Shown: in pieces, positions 1 to 8,010 of the stretch
How the letters are laid out: every line of letters begins with the position of its first letter
Numbering within the stretch: position 1 is the first letter of the stretch
Assembly (NCBI RefSeq): GCF_000379605.1
Contig: NZ_KB902578.1
Location: 532,291 to 596,290, forward strand
Direction: 5' to 3'
Origin: Rhizobium giardinii bv. giardinii H152
Lineage (GTDB): Bacteria > Pseudomonadota > Alphaproteobacteria > Rhizobiales > Rhizobiaceae
DNA length: 64,000 nt
Position numbers and translations under genes: made by a program
Notes under the pieces: model-generated
The model's database searches: none
What the model was told of the DNA's origin: nothing
Seen by the model: only the letters and a program-made list of their open reading frames with translations

Positions 1-47
1 AAATGCTCCGGGCGCTCAACCGTCACGTGAGCTGTCCGGCGATACTT

Positions 48-236
48 TCAGTCGTCGTTCGATGCGTCAAGATTTTCCGGACGAATGCCTTCCTGATCGT
101 GCGGCAGGTAGCCGTGGCTGGTGAACCAGTTGACCAGGATGGCGGCGATGGCCTGGTTGCGGGTATCCATTCCCGGATGATCGGAAATGAAGGATTGAAG
201 TGCTTGTTCGATCCGGGGATCATAGAGGTCGGACAT
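48..236 (-). CDS. small hypothetical protein, 62 aa
   Basis: A 62-residue acidic soluble protein that begins MSDLYDPRIEQAL and ends in an Asp/Asn-rich tail. I chose the ATG at 236 because a GGGAG ribosome-binding site sits just upstream on the minus strand (TCTCGGGAGTTACC). An open frame continues to 371, but that part would overlap the next gene and reads like non-coding sequence. The middle (DTRNQAIAAILVNWF) could form an amphipathic helix. No motif gives a function. It follows the GlsB-type membrane protein gene on the same strand with about 60 nt between them, so the two may be cotranscribed. Confidence 0.6.
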   Translation of the reverse strand: MSDLYDPRIEQALQSFISDHPGMDTRNQAIAAILVNWFTSHGYLPHDQEGIRPENLDASNDD

Positions 237-298
237 GGTAACTCCCGAGAAAAGCAGGAACAGCCCGTGGTTGCGCGGACTGTTCCCATGGGTCTGCG

Positions 299-553
299 TC
301 AGGCGCGTTTGACGATCCTGATCAGCGCGAGCAGGATGACTGCGCCGAGAGTGGCATGAATGATCGCCCAAAGGACGCCGCCACCGACGCCGAAGCCGAG
401 CCGCGGAAACAATGCTCCGGCAATGAACGCGCCGACGACGCCAACAACGATGTTGCCAAGCAGGCCGAAGCCGAAACCTGAGACGATCAAACCTGCAAGC
501 CAGCCGGCAATGGCGCCGACGATCAGAAAAACGACAATACTTTCGATACCCAT
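299..553 (-). CDS. GlsB/YeaQ/YmgE-family stress-associated membrane protein
   Basis: An 84-residue, very hydrophobic glycine-rich protein. It has three predicted membrane segments (about residues 5-25, 32-50 and 56-78) and a short basic tail, RIVKRA. The pattern GxIAGWLAG near the start and repeated small residues in the helices are typical of the transglycosylase-associated (GlsB/YeaQ/YmgE) family. That family is linked to general stress in several bacteria, but its biochemical activity is unknown. A good AAGGAA ribosome-binding site precedes the ATG. Length matches the family. Its function here cannot be inferred further. Confidence 0.85.
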   Translation of the reverse strand: MGIESIVVFLIVGAIAGWLAGLIVSGFGFGLLGNIVVGVVGAFIAGALFPRLGFGVGGGVLWAIIHATLGAVILLALIRIVKRA

Positions 554-719
554 GGATGGTTCCTTTTACGTTGTATCCGCAAATGCAAGATAGAGCGAAA
601 AGACAACCGCGTCAGAGGGGAAATCGCATCTTCGAAGTTTTTTTGCTTTCAATGGCTTGCCACCACGCACAGCGGCCAAATTTCCGCTCTGCGGGCCGAT
701 CCGTTTGCCCCCAATGGGC

Positions 720-745
720 AACGGCCCGGCTCTCGCCGGGCCGTT
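720..745 (-). terminator. strong hairpin after rhaI, probable terminator
   Basis: A perfect 11-bp stem (AACGGCCCGGC / GCCGGGCCGTT) with a 4-nt loop lies 19 nt beyond the rhaI stop codon, downstream in the direction of rhaI transcription. No long T tract follows on the minus strand, so termination could be weak, or the hairpin may mainly protect the 3' end of the rhaDI mRNA. Confidence 0.6.
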
Positions 746-763
746 GCGCGAATCAGTCGCGAC

Positions 764-2056
764 TCAGACGATGCCGCCGCCGCCGCTCTTCGAAGCCGGG
801 CGCTCGCTCGAGACCTTGGCGCGGTAGCCGCTTGCCCGATAGGCCGCAACCGGTGCTATCGCGCCGCCGGCCTCGAACCGGGCCATGGCGAGGATGGGTT
901 CGACATGGGTGCGGAAGGCCGACTTCAGGGTTTCCGTCGCCATCAGTGCATCATTGCTATCCTGGTAGCCCTCAAGCGCCTTGCGGTCGACGAGCAGCGC
1001 CTGGGCGTAGGCGCGGCTGACTTCCATCGCCGAGTTCATCAGGCTTTCGATCGGGTCGGTAACATTGTGGCTCTGGTCAAGCATGTGGGCCGGTGAAAAA
1101 CCTTCGGCGATGCGCGTTTCCGCATCCACCAGTTCATTGAAGACGAGGAACAGGCGGTAGGGATCGATCGAACCCGTATCGAGATCGTCGTCCCCATACT
1201 TCGAATCGTTGAAGTGGAAGCCGCCGAGTTTCTTGAACTGGATGAGCCGGGCGACGATCATCTCGATGTTGACGTTCGGCGCATGGTGGCCGAGATCGAC
1301 GAGGCAATAGGCCTTGGGACCGAGTTCCTGGGCGATCAGATAATTGGTGCCCCAGTCCTGCACGACGGTCGAGTAGAAGGCCGGCTCGAACATCTTGTGT
1401 TCGGTGAAGATGCGCCAGTCATCCGGCAGGCCCCTGTAGATCGCTTTCATCGACTCGAGGTAACGCTCGAAACTGCGGGTGAAATTGCTCTGGCCGGGGA
1501 AGTTCGAGCCGTCGCCGACCCAGACGGTCAGCGCCTTGGAGCCGAGCACCTTGCCGATCTCGATGCATTCGAGATTGTGATCGACCGCCTGCCGGCGGGT
1601 GGCGGCATCGGCATGCGACAGCGAGCCGAACTTATAGGAATGGGCCTGGTCCGGTGCGTCGGAGAAGGTGTTGGAGTTCATCGCGTCGAAACCGAGGCTC
1701 AGCGCGCTGCCCTTTTCCTTCAGTTCGCTGAGGTCGTCGACCTTGTCCCACGGAATGTGCAAGGAAACGGTCGGCGTCGCTCTCGTCAGTTGCTGGATGA
1801 CCGAGCAATCCTCGATCTTGTCGAAGATGTTGCGTGGCTCGCCGGTGCCGGGAAAGCGGGCAAAGCGCGTGCCGCCGGTGCCGACGCCCCAGGAAGGGAC
1901 GGCAACTCCGTAAGTGGATACTTTCTCTTTGATCGCGCCGATGTCGATGCCGCGGCGCGACAGTTGCGCGCCGAGATAATCGTAATCGGCTTTCAGATCG
2001 GCAAGGCGGGCCGCGTTGTCGGCATCGATGACGTTGTTTTTGATCATCAGTGTCAT
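764..2056 (-). CDS. rhaI: L-rhamnose isomerase, rhizobial RhaI type
   Basis: A 430-residue sugar isomerase that converts L-rhamnose to L-rhamnulose in the cytoplasm. The protein has the TIM-barrel xylose-isomerase-like layout, with acidic and His metal-ligand candidates in the stretches TEHKMFEPAFY, LVDLGHHAPNVN and FHFNDSKYGDDDLDTG. This is the RhaI class found in rhizobia and pseudomonads, not the E. coli RhaA class. The start is the ATG at 2056, preceded by GGAGGG; upstream codons to 2170 lie in rhaD and are not coding in this frame. It follows rhaD by 13 nt, so the two form an operon. Identification rests on sequence pattern plus the complete rhamnose locus around it. Confidence 0.93.
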   Translation of the reverse strand: MTLMIKNNVIDADNAARLADLKADYDYLGAQLSRRGIDIGAIKEKVSTYGVAVPSWGVGTGGTRFARFPGTGEPRNIFDKIEDCSVIQQLTRATPTVSLHIPWDKVDDLSELKEKGSALSLGFDAMNSNTFSDAPDQAHSYKFGSLSHADAATRRQAVDHNLECIEIGKVLGSKALTVWVGDGSNFPGQSNFTRSFERYLESMKAIYRGLPDDWRIFTEHKMFEPAFYSTVVQDWGTNYLIAQELGPKAYCLVDLGHHAPNVNIEMIVARLIQFKKLGGFHFNDSKYGDDDLDTGSIDPYRLFLVFNELVDAETRIAEGFSPAHMLDQSHNVTDPIESLMNSAMEVSRAYAQALLVDRKALEGYQDSNDALMATETLKSAFRTHVEPILAMARFEAGGAIAPVAAYRASGYRAKVSSERPASKSGGGGIV

Positions 2057-2069
2057 GTCGCCCTCCGGT

Positions 2070-4169
2070 CTAGCGTGTGAACGACTGGGCATTGCCCGCG
2101 TCGACATTGATGATGTTGCCGGTGGACTTGGCCGACATGTCGGAGGCGAGGAAATAGATCGCTTCCGCAATGTCTTCCGGATAGACGCTGAGCTTCAGCA
2201 TGGAGCGATCGCGATAGTGGGCTTCCAGTTCGTCGACATCCATCTTGTAGGCCGCCGCGCGCTGTTCCTTCCACTCGCCCGTCCAGATCTTCGAGCCGCG
2301 CAGAACGGCATCCGGATTGACGACGTTGACGCGGATCTGCGCCGATGCGCCTTCGAGCGCCAGGCAGCGGGCAAGGTGGATTTCGGCCGCCTTGGCGGTG
2401 CAATAGGCCGACGCGCCCGGGGAGGCGGCAAGCCCGTTCTTGGAGGCGACGAAGACGACGTTGCCGCCGGCCTTCTGTTGGCGGAAGATGCGGAAGGCTT
2501 CACGCGAGACGAGGAAATATCCGGTCGCCAGGATATCGACGTTCTTGTTCCAGAGCGCCAGCGTCGTGTCCTCGATGGCGGCGGAGGAGGCAAGGCCGGC
2601 ATTGGAGACGAGAATGTCGAGGCCGCCGAATTCGAGCAGTGCATCGGCAAAGCTCTTCTCGACCGCCGCTTCGTCAGTGACGTTCATGTTCACGGCGCGG
2701 ACGAAATCCTTGCCGTAGCGCCCGCCCAGTTCGGCATGCGCCGCTGCCAAAGCCGTCTCATCGATATCGGCGAGAACGACGCAGGCGCCTTCTTGCATCA
2801 GGCGGTTCGCCGTTGCCTTGCCGATGCCGCCGGCGCCGCCGGTGACGAGCGCAATCTTGCCGGCCAGCATCTTCGGTTTCGGCATGCGCTGGAGTTTCGC
2901 TTCCTCGAGCAGCCAATATTCGATGTCGAAGGCCTCCTGTTCCGGCAGGCCGACATAGGTCGAAACGCCGGAGGCGCCGCGCATGACGTTGATGGCGTTG
3001 ACATAGAACTCGCCGGAAATGCGGGCCGTCGCCTTGTCCTTGGCAAAGGTGATCATGCCGACGCCGGGCACGAGATAGACGACCGCATTGGGGTCGCGCA
3101 TCGCCGGGCTGTCGGCGTGCTTGCAGCGCTCGTAATAGGCGGCGTAACCGGCACGATATTCGGCGATTGCCGCTTCAAGGCCGGCCAGCGTCTTGTCGAT
3201 ATCCGGATTGGCCGGGTCGAAATCGACGACCAGCGGGCAAATCTTGGTGCGCAGGAAATGGTCGGGGCAGGAGGTGCCGAGCGCCGCCAGCGGCTCGAGG
3301 TTCTTGGACGTGACGAAGTCGAGCACGGCCTGGCTGTCGTCAAAATGCCCGAGCTTGCGCTCGCCTGCACTGATCATGCCGCGAATGACCGGCATCAGTT
3401 TTTGCGCGACGGCGCGGCGCTCGGCGGCAGGCAGCACCGGCTTCACCGCACCGCCGAAGGCCGGAGCGGTGTTGGCCGTCTCGAACCAGGCAATCGCCTT
3501 GTTGATGATCTCGATCGTGGTCTCGTAGGCTTCCTTTGCTGTATCGCCCCAGGTGAAAAGACCGTGGCTTTCAAGGATCAGCCCGCGTGCATTCGGATTT
3601 TCAGCGCAGAATTTCGAAAGCCACAGGCCGAGCTCGAAGCCGGGGCGTTTCCACGGCAGCCAGCCGATATCGTCGCCGAAAATCTTCTGTGTCAGTTCGC
3701 GGCTGTTCTTCGATGCCGCGATCGCGATGATCGCGTCCGGATGCATGTGGTCGACATGTTTTTTCGGCACATAGGCATGCAGCGGCGTATCGATCGAAGC
3801 AGCACGTGGATTGAGGTTGAAGGTGCAATGCGGCAGGTAGCCGACCATCTCATCTTCGAATTCGACGCCGCGATAAAGACCCTTCAGCGCATTCAGCTTG
3901 TCCATGTAGAGTGTGGAAAAGCCATCCATCTTGATGGTGCCGACATCGCCGCCGGAACCCTTGACCCAGAGAACCTCGACCTCGCCGCCGCCGAGCGGGT
4001 CCTTCTCGACGACCTTGGCGGAGGTGTTGCCGCCGCCGTAATTGGTGATGCGCTTGTCGGAACCGAGAAGGTTGGAGCGATAGAGCAGCCGTTCCGGCTC
4101 GCTCATGGCGGCTGCCTTGCCGTCATCCCAGAGATTGGCAAGGCGCGCGCCTTGTTGCTTGTCGAGCAT
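2070..4169 (-). CDS. rhaD: bifunctional rhamnulose-1-phosphate aldolase / short-chain dehydrogenase
   Basis: A 699-residue fusion. Residues 1 to about 420 form a class II aldolase/adducin domain, with a histidine-rich metal-site region (LHAYVPKKHVDHMHPDA). It is expected to split rhamnulose-1-phosphate into dihydroxyacetone phosphate and L-lactaldehyde. Residues about 430-699 form a Rossmann short-chain dehydrogenase with TGGAGGIG for nucleotide binding, NAG (in SNAG) and the catalytic YCTAK. In this family it is thought to act on the lactaldehyde product. The ATG at 4169 has GGGAGGA upstream. The gene is transcribed away from rhaR and leads the rhaDI operon. Fusing the two enzymes would allow the reactive aldehyde to be handed on directly; that is an inference. 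Confidence 0.93.
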   Translation of the reverse strand: MLDKQQGARLANLWDDGKAAAMSEPERLLYRSNLLGSDKRITNYGGGNTSAKVVEKDPLGGGEVEVLWVKGSGGDVGTIKMDGFSTLYMDKLNALKGLYRGVEFEDEMVGYLPHCTFNLNPRAASIDTPLHAYVPKKHVDHMHPDAIIAIAASKNSRELTQKIFGDDIGWLPWKRPGFELGLWLSKFCAENPNARGLILESHGLFTWGDTAKEAYETTIEIINKAIAWFETANTAPAFGGAVKPVLPAAERRAVAQKLMPVIRGMISAGERKLGHFDDSQAVLDFVTSKNLEPLAALGTSCPDHFLRTKICPLVVDFDPANPDIDKTLAGLEAAIAEYRAGYAAYYERCKHADSPAMRDPNAVVYLVPGVGMITFAKDKATARISGEFYVNAINVMRGASGVSTYVGLPEQEAFDIEYWLLEEAKLQRMPKPKMLAGKIALVTGGAGGIGKATANRLMQEGACVVLADIDETALAAAHAELGGRYGKDFVRAVNMNVTDEAAVEKSFADALLEFGGLDILVSNAGLASSAAIEDTTLALWNKNVDILATGYFLVSREAFRIFRQQKAGGNVVFVASKNGLAASPGASAYCTAKAAEIHLARCLALEGASAQIRVNVVNPDAVLRGSKIWTGEWKEQRAAAYKMDVDELEAHYRDRSMLKLSVYPEDIAEAIYFLASDMSAKSTGNIINVDAGNAQSFTR

Positions 4170-4220
4170 TGATCATTCCTCCCGGTCAATTCCGCGCCGG
4201 CCAGTGGGCAAGGGCGCATT

Positions 4221-4330
4221 CATTGTGATCAGATCACACAAAGATCGCTGCGATGTCAATCATAAACGATCAAAAACAATCATATTGCAGCGCACAATGA
4301 AAAAATATGATCGAAAGTGATTGACAATGC
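4221..4330. promoter_or_regulatory. divergent rhaD / rhaR control region with operator-like palindrome
   Basis: The 200-nt gap between rhaD and rhaR is AT-rich compared with its neighbours. It holds a perfect 15-nt palindrome, TGTGATC-A-GATCACA (4224-4238). It also holds several copies of a CAATCAT/TGATYG-like word between 4257 and 4320, including GATCGAAAGTGATTG, which resembles operators of DeoR-family repressors. A TTGACA on the minus strand (4259-4254) would place the palindrome over the rhaD -10 region. Another TTGACA on the plus strand (4321-4326) could serve rhaR, with a poor -10. Binding by RhaR is inferred from position and family. Confidence 0.55.
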
Positions 4331-4369
4331 ACGGTCGTGATGGAAGCATAGGCATCGTTGGAGGATGGA

Positions 4370-5182
4370 ATGCACGAAAAAGAGCGACACAGGATCATTC
4401 TGTCGGCGGTTCAGGACAAGCCGGTCGTGACCGTGCCTGAATTGGTCGAACTGACCGATAGTTCCGAAGCGACGATCCGCCGGGATATTGCCGCTCTGCA
4501 CGTGCAGAAACGTCTTCGCCGAGTGCGCGGGGGCGCAGAAGCGATCAATCCGCCGCAGTTCGTCGGGCTTGCCGGCCGCCCCTTCAGCGTCAATGAAGGC
4601 CTGCATGCGCGTCAGAAGCAGGCGATCGCCAAGGAGGCAGTGGCGCTCTGCCAGGACGGCGAGCCGATCATCATCAACGGCGGCACGACGACGTTCCAGA
4701 TGGTGCATTTCCTGGCGAACCGCCGCATGCAGGTGTTCACCAATTCGTTTCCGATCGCCGAACACCTGCTCAAGCATTCGAAGAATACGGTGATGCTCTC
4801 GGGTGGCACGATCTACCGGGAGCAGAACATCATCCTCAGCCCGTTCGACAATGACGTGACGCGCAATTTCTATGCGCGCCGCATGTTCATGGGTGCGCAG
4901 GGGCTTGGGCCGCTCGGCCTGATGGAGGGGGATCCACTGCTCATTCAGGCGGAGCAGAAACTGATCGACCAGGCAGACGAGCTCGTCGTGCTGATCGACT
5001 CGTCGAAATTTCACAAGCGCTCCAGCCTCATTCTCTGCGGGCTGAAGCGCATCACCACGGTGATCACGGATTCGGGCATCGAGGACAGACATGTCCGTAT
5101 GCTCGAAGATGCCGGCGTCCATTTGGTTGTTGCCAATACGAGGTCCGGCACTCTTGAGGAGAATGCTTCCTCGTCGGCATGA
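4370..5182 (+). CDS. rhaR: DeoR-family transcriptional regulator of rhamnose genes
   Basis: A 270-residue regulator. The N-terminal winged helix-turn-helix (about 6-58) carries the DeoR signature, VTVPELVELTDSSEATIRRD. The C-terminal effector domain resembles ribose-5-phosphate isomerase-type sugar-phosphate sensors, with INGGTTTF and a terminal stretch around VLIDSSKFHKRS. The ATG at 4370 is chosen because GGAGG (4360-4364) lies 5 nt upstream; a TTG at 4358 is in frame but would overlap that site. In rhizobia RhaR represses the divergent rhamnose units until a rhamnose-derived inducer appears. It heads the rhaRSTPQUK unit, and rhaS follows after about 120 nt. Confidence 0.9.
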   Translation: MHEKERHRIILSAVQDKPVVTVPELVELTDSSEATIRRDIAALHVQKRLRRVRGGAEAINPPQFVGLAGRPFSVNEGLHARQKQAIAKEAVALCQDGEPIIINGGTTTFQMVHFLANRRMQVFTNSFPIAEHLLKHSKNTVMLSGGTIYREQNIILSPFDNDVTRNFYARRMFMGAQGLGPLGLMEGDPLLIQAEQKLIDQADELVVLIDSSKFHKRSSLILCGLKRITTVITDSGIEDRHVRMLEDAGVHLVVANTRSGTLEENASSSA

Positions 5183-5303
5183 CGCTGGCGGGAAGAGGGG
5201 AGTGGAAAATCGCCGGCTGCAAGGCAGTCCGGCAGAAACTGAAGGCATAAAGCCGGATGAACGCGGTCATTGTGACCGCACGGCTTCAGGGAGGAGAAAG
5301 TCA

Positions 5304-6293
5304 ATGAAGATTTTGAAAGCACTGATGGTCACAACGGCGGTTTCGCTGGCGTTGATGGCCGGCACCGCGCATGCGGAAAACAAGAAGATCGCCCTCGTCG
5401 TCAAGGCGCTCGGCATCGGCTTCTTCGAGGCCGCCAACAAGGGCGCGCAGGAAGCAGCCAAGGAACTCGGCGACGTCGAGATCATCTACACCGGGCCGAC
5501 CTCGACGACGGCTGAGGGCCAGATCGAAGTGATCAATTCGCTGGTGGCGCAGAAGGTCGATGCAATCGCCATTTCTGCCAATGACAAGGACGCGTTGGTT
5601 CCGGCGCTGAAGAAGGCGATGGATCGCGGTATCAAGGTCATCTCCTGGGACAGCGGCGTTGCACCTGAAGGCCGGGCAATGCACCTCAACCCGTCGTCCA
5701 ATCCGCTGATCGGCAACATGATCATCAAGCTCGCGGCCGATCATCTGCCAGAGGGCGGCGATGTCGCCGTGCTGTCGGCTTCGGCCACCGCTACGAACCA
5801 GAACACCTGGATCGAGGAAATGAAGAAGGTGCAAGGCAACTATAAGGGTATCAACGTCGTAGCGACCGTCTACGGCGACGACCTTGCGGACAAGTCCTAT
5901 CGCGAAACGCAGGGCCTCATCCAGTCCTATCCGAACCTGAAGGCAATCATCGCACCGACTTCGGTCGGCATCGTTGCCGCAGCCCAAGCCGTCGAAGATG
6001 CCGGCAAGGTCGGCCAGATCAACGTCACCGGTCTTGGCCTTCCCTCGGAAATGGCTGGTCACGTGAAGGCCGGTTCGTCCAAGTCCTTTGCGATCTGGAA
6101 CCCGATCGACCTCGGCTATTCCGCAACGATGATCGCCTACGACCTGATCGGCGGCGCGGAAGCCAAGCCGGGCGCCGAACTGAAGATGGGCCGCATGGGT
6201 ACCGTCAAGCTCGACGAAAACAACGAGGGCGCGATGGCCGACCCGTTCGTCTATGATGCGTCGAACGTCGAGGAATTCGCCAAGATCTTCTGA
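5304..6293 (+). CDS. rhaS: rhamnose ABC transporter, periplasmic binding protein
   Basis: A 329-residue type I sugar-binding protein. A signal peptide (MKILKALMVTTAVSLALMAG, cleavage likely after AHA near residue 24) sends it to the periplasm. The mature part has the ribose-binding-protein pattern: IALVVKALGIGFFEAANKG at the start, AISANDKDALVPAL in the first lobe, and alternating lobes typical of peripla_BP_4. It captures L-rhamnose for RhaTPQ. A GGAGG site lies 10 nt upstream of the ATG (GGGAGGAGAAAGTCA). A long palindromic element separates it from rhaT, a common arrangement where the binding protein must be made in excess. Confidence 0.93.
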   Translation: MKILKALMVTTAVSLALMAGTAHAENKKIALVVKALGIGFFEAANKGAQEAAKELGDVEIIYTGPTSTTAEGQIEVINSLVAQKVDAIAISANDKDALVPALKKAMDRGIKVISWDSGVAPEGRAMHLNPSSNPLIGNMIIKLAADHLPEGGDVAVLSASATATNQNTWIEEMKKVQGNYKGINVVATVYGDDLADKSYRETQGLIQSYPNLKAIIAPTSVGIVAAAQAVEDAGKVGQINVTGLGLPSEMAGHVKAGSSKSFAIWNPIDLGYSATMIAYDLIGGAEAKPGAELKMGRMGTVKLDENNEGAMADPFVYDASNVEEFAKIF

Positions 6294-6314
6294 GGCGAGG
6301 CTTGCTCGGACTAA

Positions 6315-6416
6315 CCCTCCCCCTTGTGGGGAGGGTCGGAGCGAAACGGAGGGGAGGGGTTCTTTTTCTTCTTGAAAAGGAAATCCCCTCCCCAACCCTC
6401 CCCACAAGGGGGAGGG
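6315..6416. repeat. palindromic intercistronic repeat element (REP/RIME-like)
   Basis: Two perfectly complementary 22-nt arms (6315-6336, CCCTCCCCCTTGTGGGGAGG plus GT; 6395-6416) flank a purine/pyrimidine-rich centre. A second nested pair (GGGGAGGGG near 6351-6359 with CCCCTCCCC at 6385-6393) extends the stem. Each arm is itself nearly palindromic around CCCTTGTGGGG. Repeats of this C/G-block type are scattered in rhizobial genomes. Position between rhaS and rhaT suggests it limits readthrough or protects the rhaS 3' end. Confidence 0.85.
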
Positions 6417-6474
6417 GGTAGATCGTGTCCGCCGCTACCGCTTCCGCACACTTATTTCAAATTCAATCATACCG

Positions 6475-8010
6475 GTGGATTGCCTCTTGTTGCAGGAAAC
6501 GACCACATCGCGGCTGAAGCCCGCCATCGCGCTTGAGGGCATTTCGAAGTCCTTTCCGGGTGTGCGTGCGCTCTCCGAGGTTTCGCTCTCACTCTATCCC
6601 GGTTCCGTCACCGCATTGATCGGCGAGAACGGCGCCGGAAAGTCGACGCTCGTGAAAATCCTGACCGGCATCTACCAGCCCGACGCTGGCGTGATCCGCG
6701 TCGATGGCGAGGAAACCCATTTCCCGACGGCCCAGTCCGCCGCTTACGCCGGCGTCACCGCCATCCATCAGGAAACCGTGCTGTTCGACGAGCTTTCCGT
6801 CGCGGAGAACATCTTCCTCGGTCACGCGCCGCGCAATCGTTTCGGCCTGATCGACTGGAAGAAGCTGAACGGCGATGCTCGCGAACTGCTGCGCCGGGTC
6901 GGAGCGGAAATCGATCCGACCATCCGTCTGCGGGATCTCGGCATCGCCAACAAGCATATGGTGGCAATCGCCCGTGCTCTCTCGATCGACGCCAGCGTCG
7001 TCATCATGGACGAGCCGACCGCCGCTCTGTCGCACAAGGAAATTCACGAACTCTACGAACTGATTGATCGGCTGAAGGCAGACGGCAAGGCGATCCTGTT
7101 CATCAGCCACAAGTTCGACGAGATCTTCCGCATTGCCGATCGCTACACCGTGTTCCGTGATGGCGGCATGGTCGGCGAGGGGCTGATCGCCGACGTGACG
7201 CAGGATCAACTGGTCAAGATGATGGTCGGCCGCGATGTCGGCCAGGTCTTCCCGAAGGTCGACGTGGCGATCGGTGAACCTGTCCTGACCGTCTCCGGCT
7301 ACCGGCATCCGACCGAGTTCGAGGATATCAACTTCGAACTGCGCCGCGGCGAAATCCTCGGTTTCTACGGTCTGATTGGTGCCGGCCGTTCCGAGTTCAT
7401 GCAGTCGCTGATCGGCATCACCCGGCCTTCCGCCGGTGCCGTGAAATTGGATGGCGAGGTGCTCGTCATTCGTTCGCCGGCCGAGGCGATCGAAGCCGGC
7501 ATCGTCTATGTGCCGGAAGAGCGCGGTCGCCAGGGCGCGATCATCGGCCTGCCGATCTTCCAGAACGTTACGCTGCCCTCGCTGCACCGGACGTCGCGGT
7601 CCGGCTTTTTGAAGCTCGCCAATGAGTTCGCCCTGGCGCGCGAATATACCCAGCGGCTCGATCTGCGCGCCGCCTCGCTCGATCAGGACGTCGGCACCTT
7701 GTCGGGCGGCAACCAGCAGAAGGTGGTGATCGCCAAATGGCTGGCGACGCAACCGAAGGTGATCATCCTCGACGAGCCGACCAAGGGCATCGACATCGGC
7801 TCGAAGGCCGCCGTGCACGCGTTCATGAGCGAACTGGCGGGGCAGGGCTTGAGCGTCATCATGGTCTCCTCCGAAATTCCGGAAATCACGGGCATGGCCG
7901 ACCGTGTCATCGTCATGCGCGAAGGCCGCATCGTCGGGCGTTTCGAACGCTCCGAGCTGTCGGCGGAAAAGCTTGTGCGGGCCGCCGCCGGCATATCGGA
8001 GGCGGCGTAA
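6475..8010 (+). CDS. rhaT: rhamnose ABC transporter, ATP-binding protein
   Basis: A sugar-type ATPase of up to 511 residues with two ABC domains in tandem. The first has Walker A GENGAGKST and Walker B VIMDEPTAAL. The second has a degenerate P-loop (GLIGAGRSE), as usual in ribose/rhamnose importers, with LSGGNQQK and IILDEPTKGID. It powers uptake through RhaP/RhaQ at the inner membrane. The start is uncertain: the longest frame begins at a GTG (6475) with no clear ribosome-binding site, while a TTG at 6487 has GGTGGA 7 nt upstream. The stop overlaps the rhaP start by one base (TAATG). Confidence 0.92.
   Translation: MDCLLLQETTTSRLKPAIALEGISKSFPGVRALSEVSLSLYPGSVTALIGENGAGKSTLVKILTGIYQPDAGVIRVDGEETHFPTAQSAAYAGVTAIHQETVLFDELSVAENIFLGHAPRNRFGLIDWKKLNGDARELLRRVGAEIDPTIRLRDLGIANKHMVAIARALSIDASVVIMDEPTAALSHKEIHELYELIDRLKADGKAILFISHKFDEIFRIADRYTVFRDGGMVGEGLIADVTQDQLVKMMVGRDVGQVFPKVDVAIGEPVLTVSGYRHPTEFEDINFELRRGEILGFYGLIGAGRSEFMQSLIGITRPSAGAVKLDGEVLVIRSPAEAIEAGIVYVPEERGRQGAIIGLPIFQNVTLPSLHRTSRSGFLKLANEFALAREYTQRLDLRAASLDQDVGTLSGGNQQKVVIAKWLATQPKVIILDEPTKGIDIGSKAAVHAFMSELAGQGLSVIMVSSEIPEITGMADRVIVMREGRIVGRFERSELSAEKLVRAAAGISEAA

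Noticed and set aside
2016-4172. A 718-codon open frame on the plus strand across rhaD
   Set aside because: It is antisense to a clearly conserved enzyme in GC-rich DNA, where the opposite strand is often open. Its product is Gly/Arg/Asp/Val-rich with no domain.
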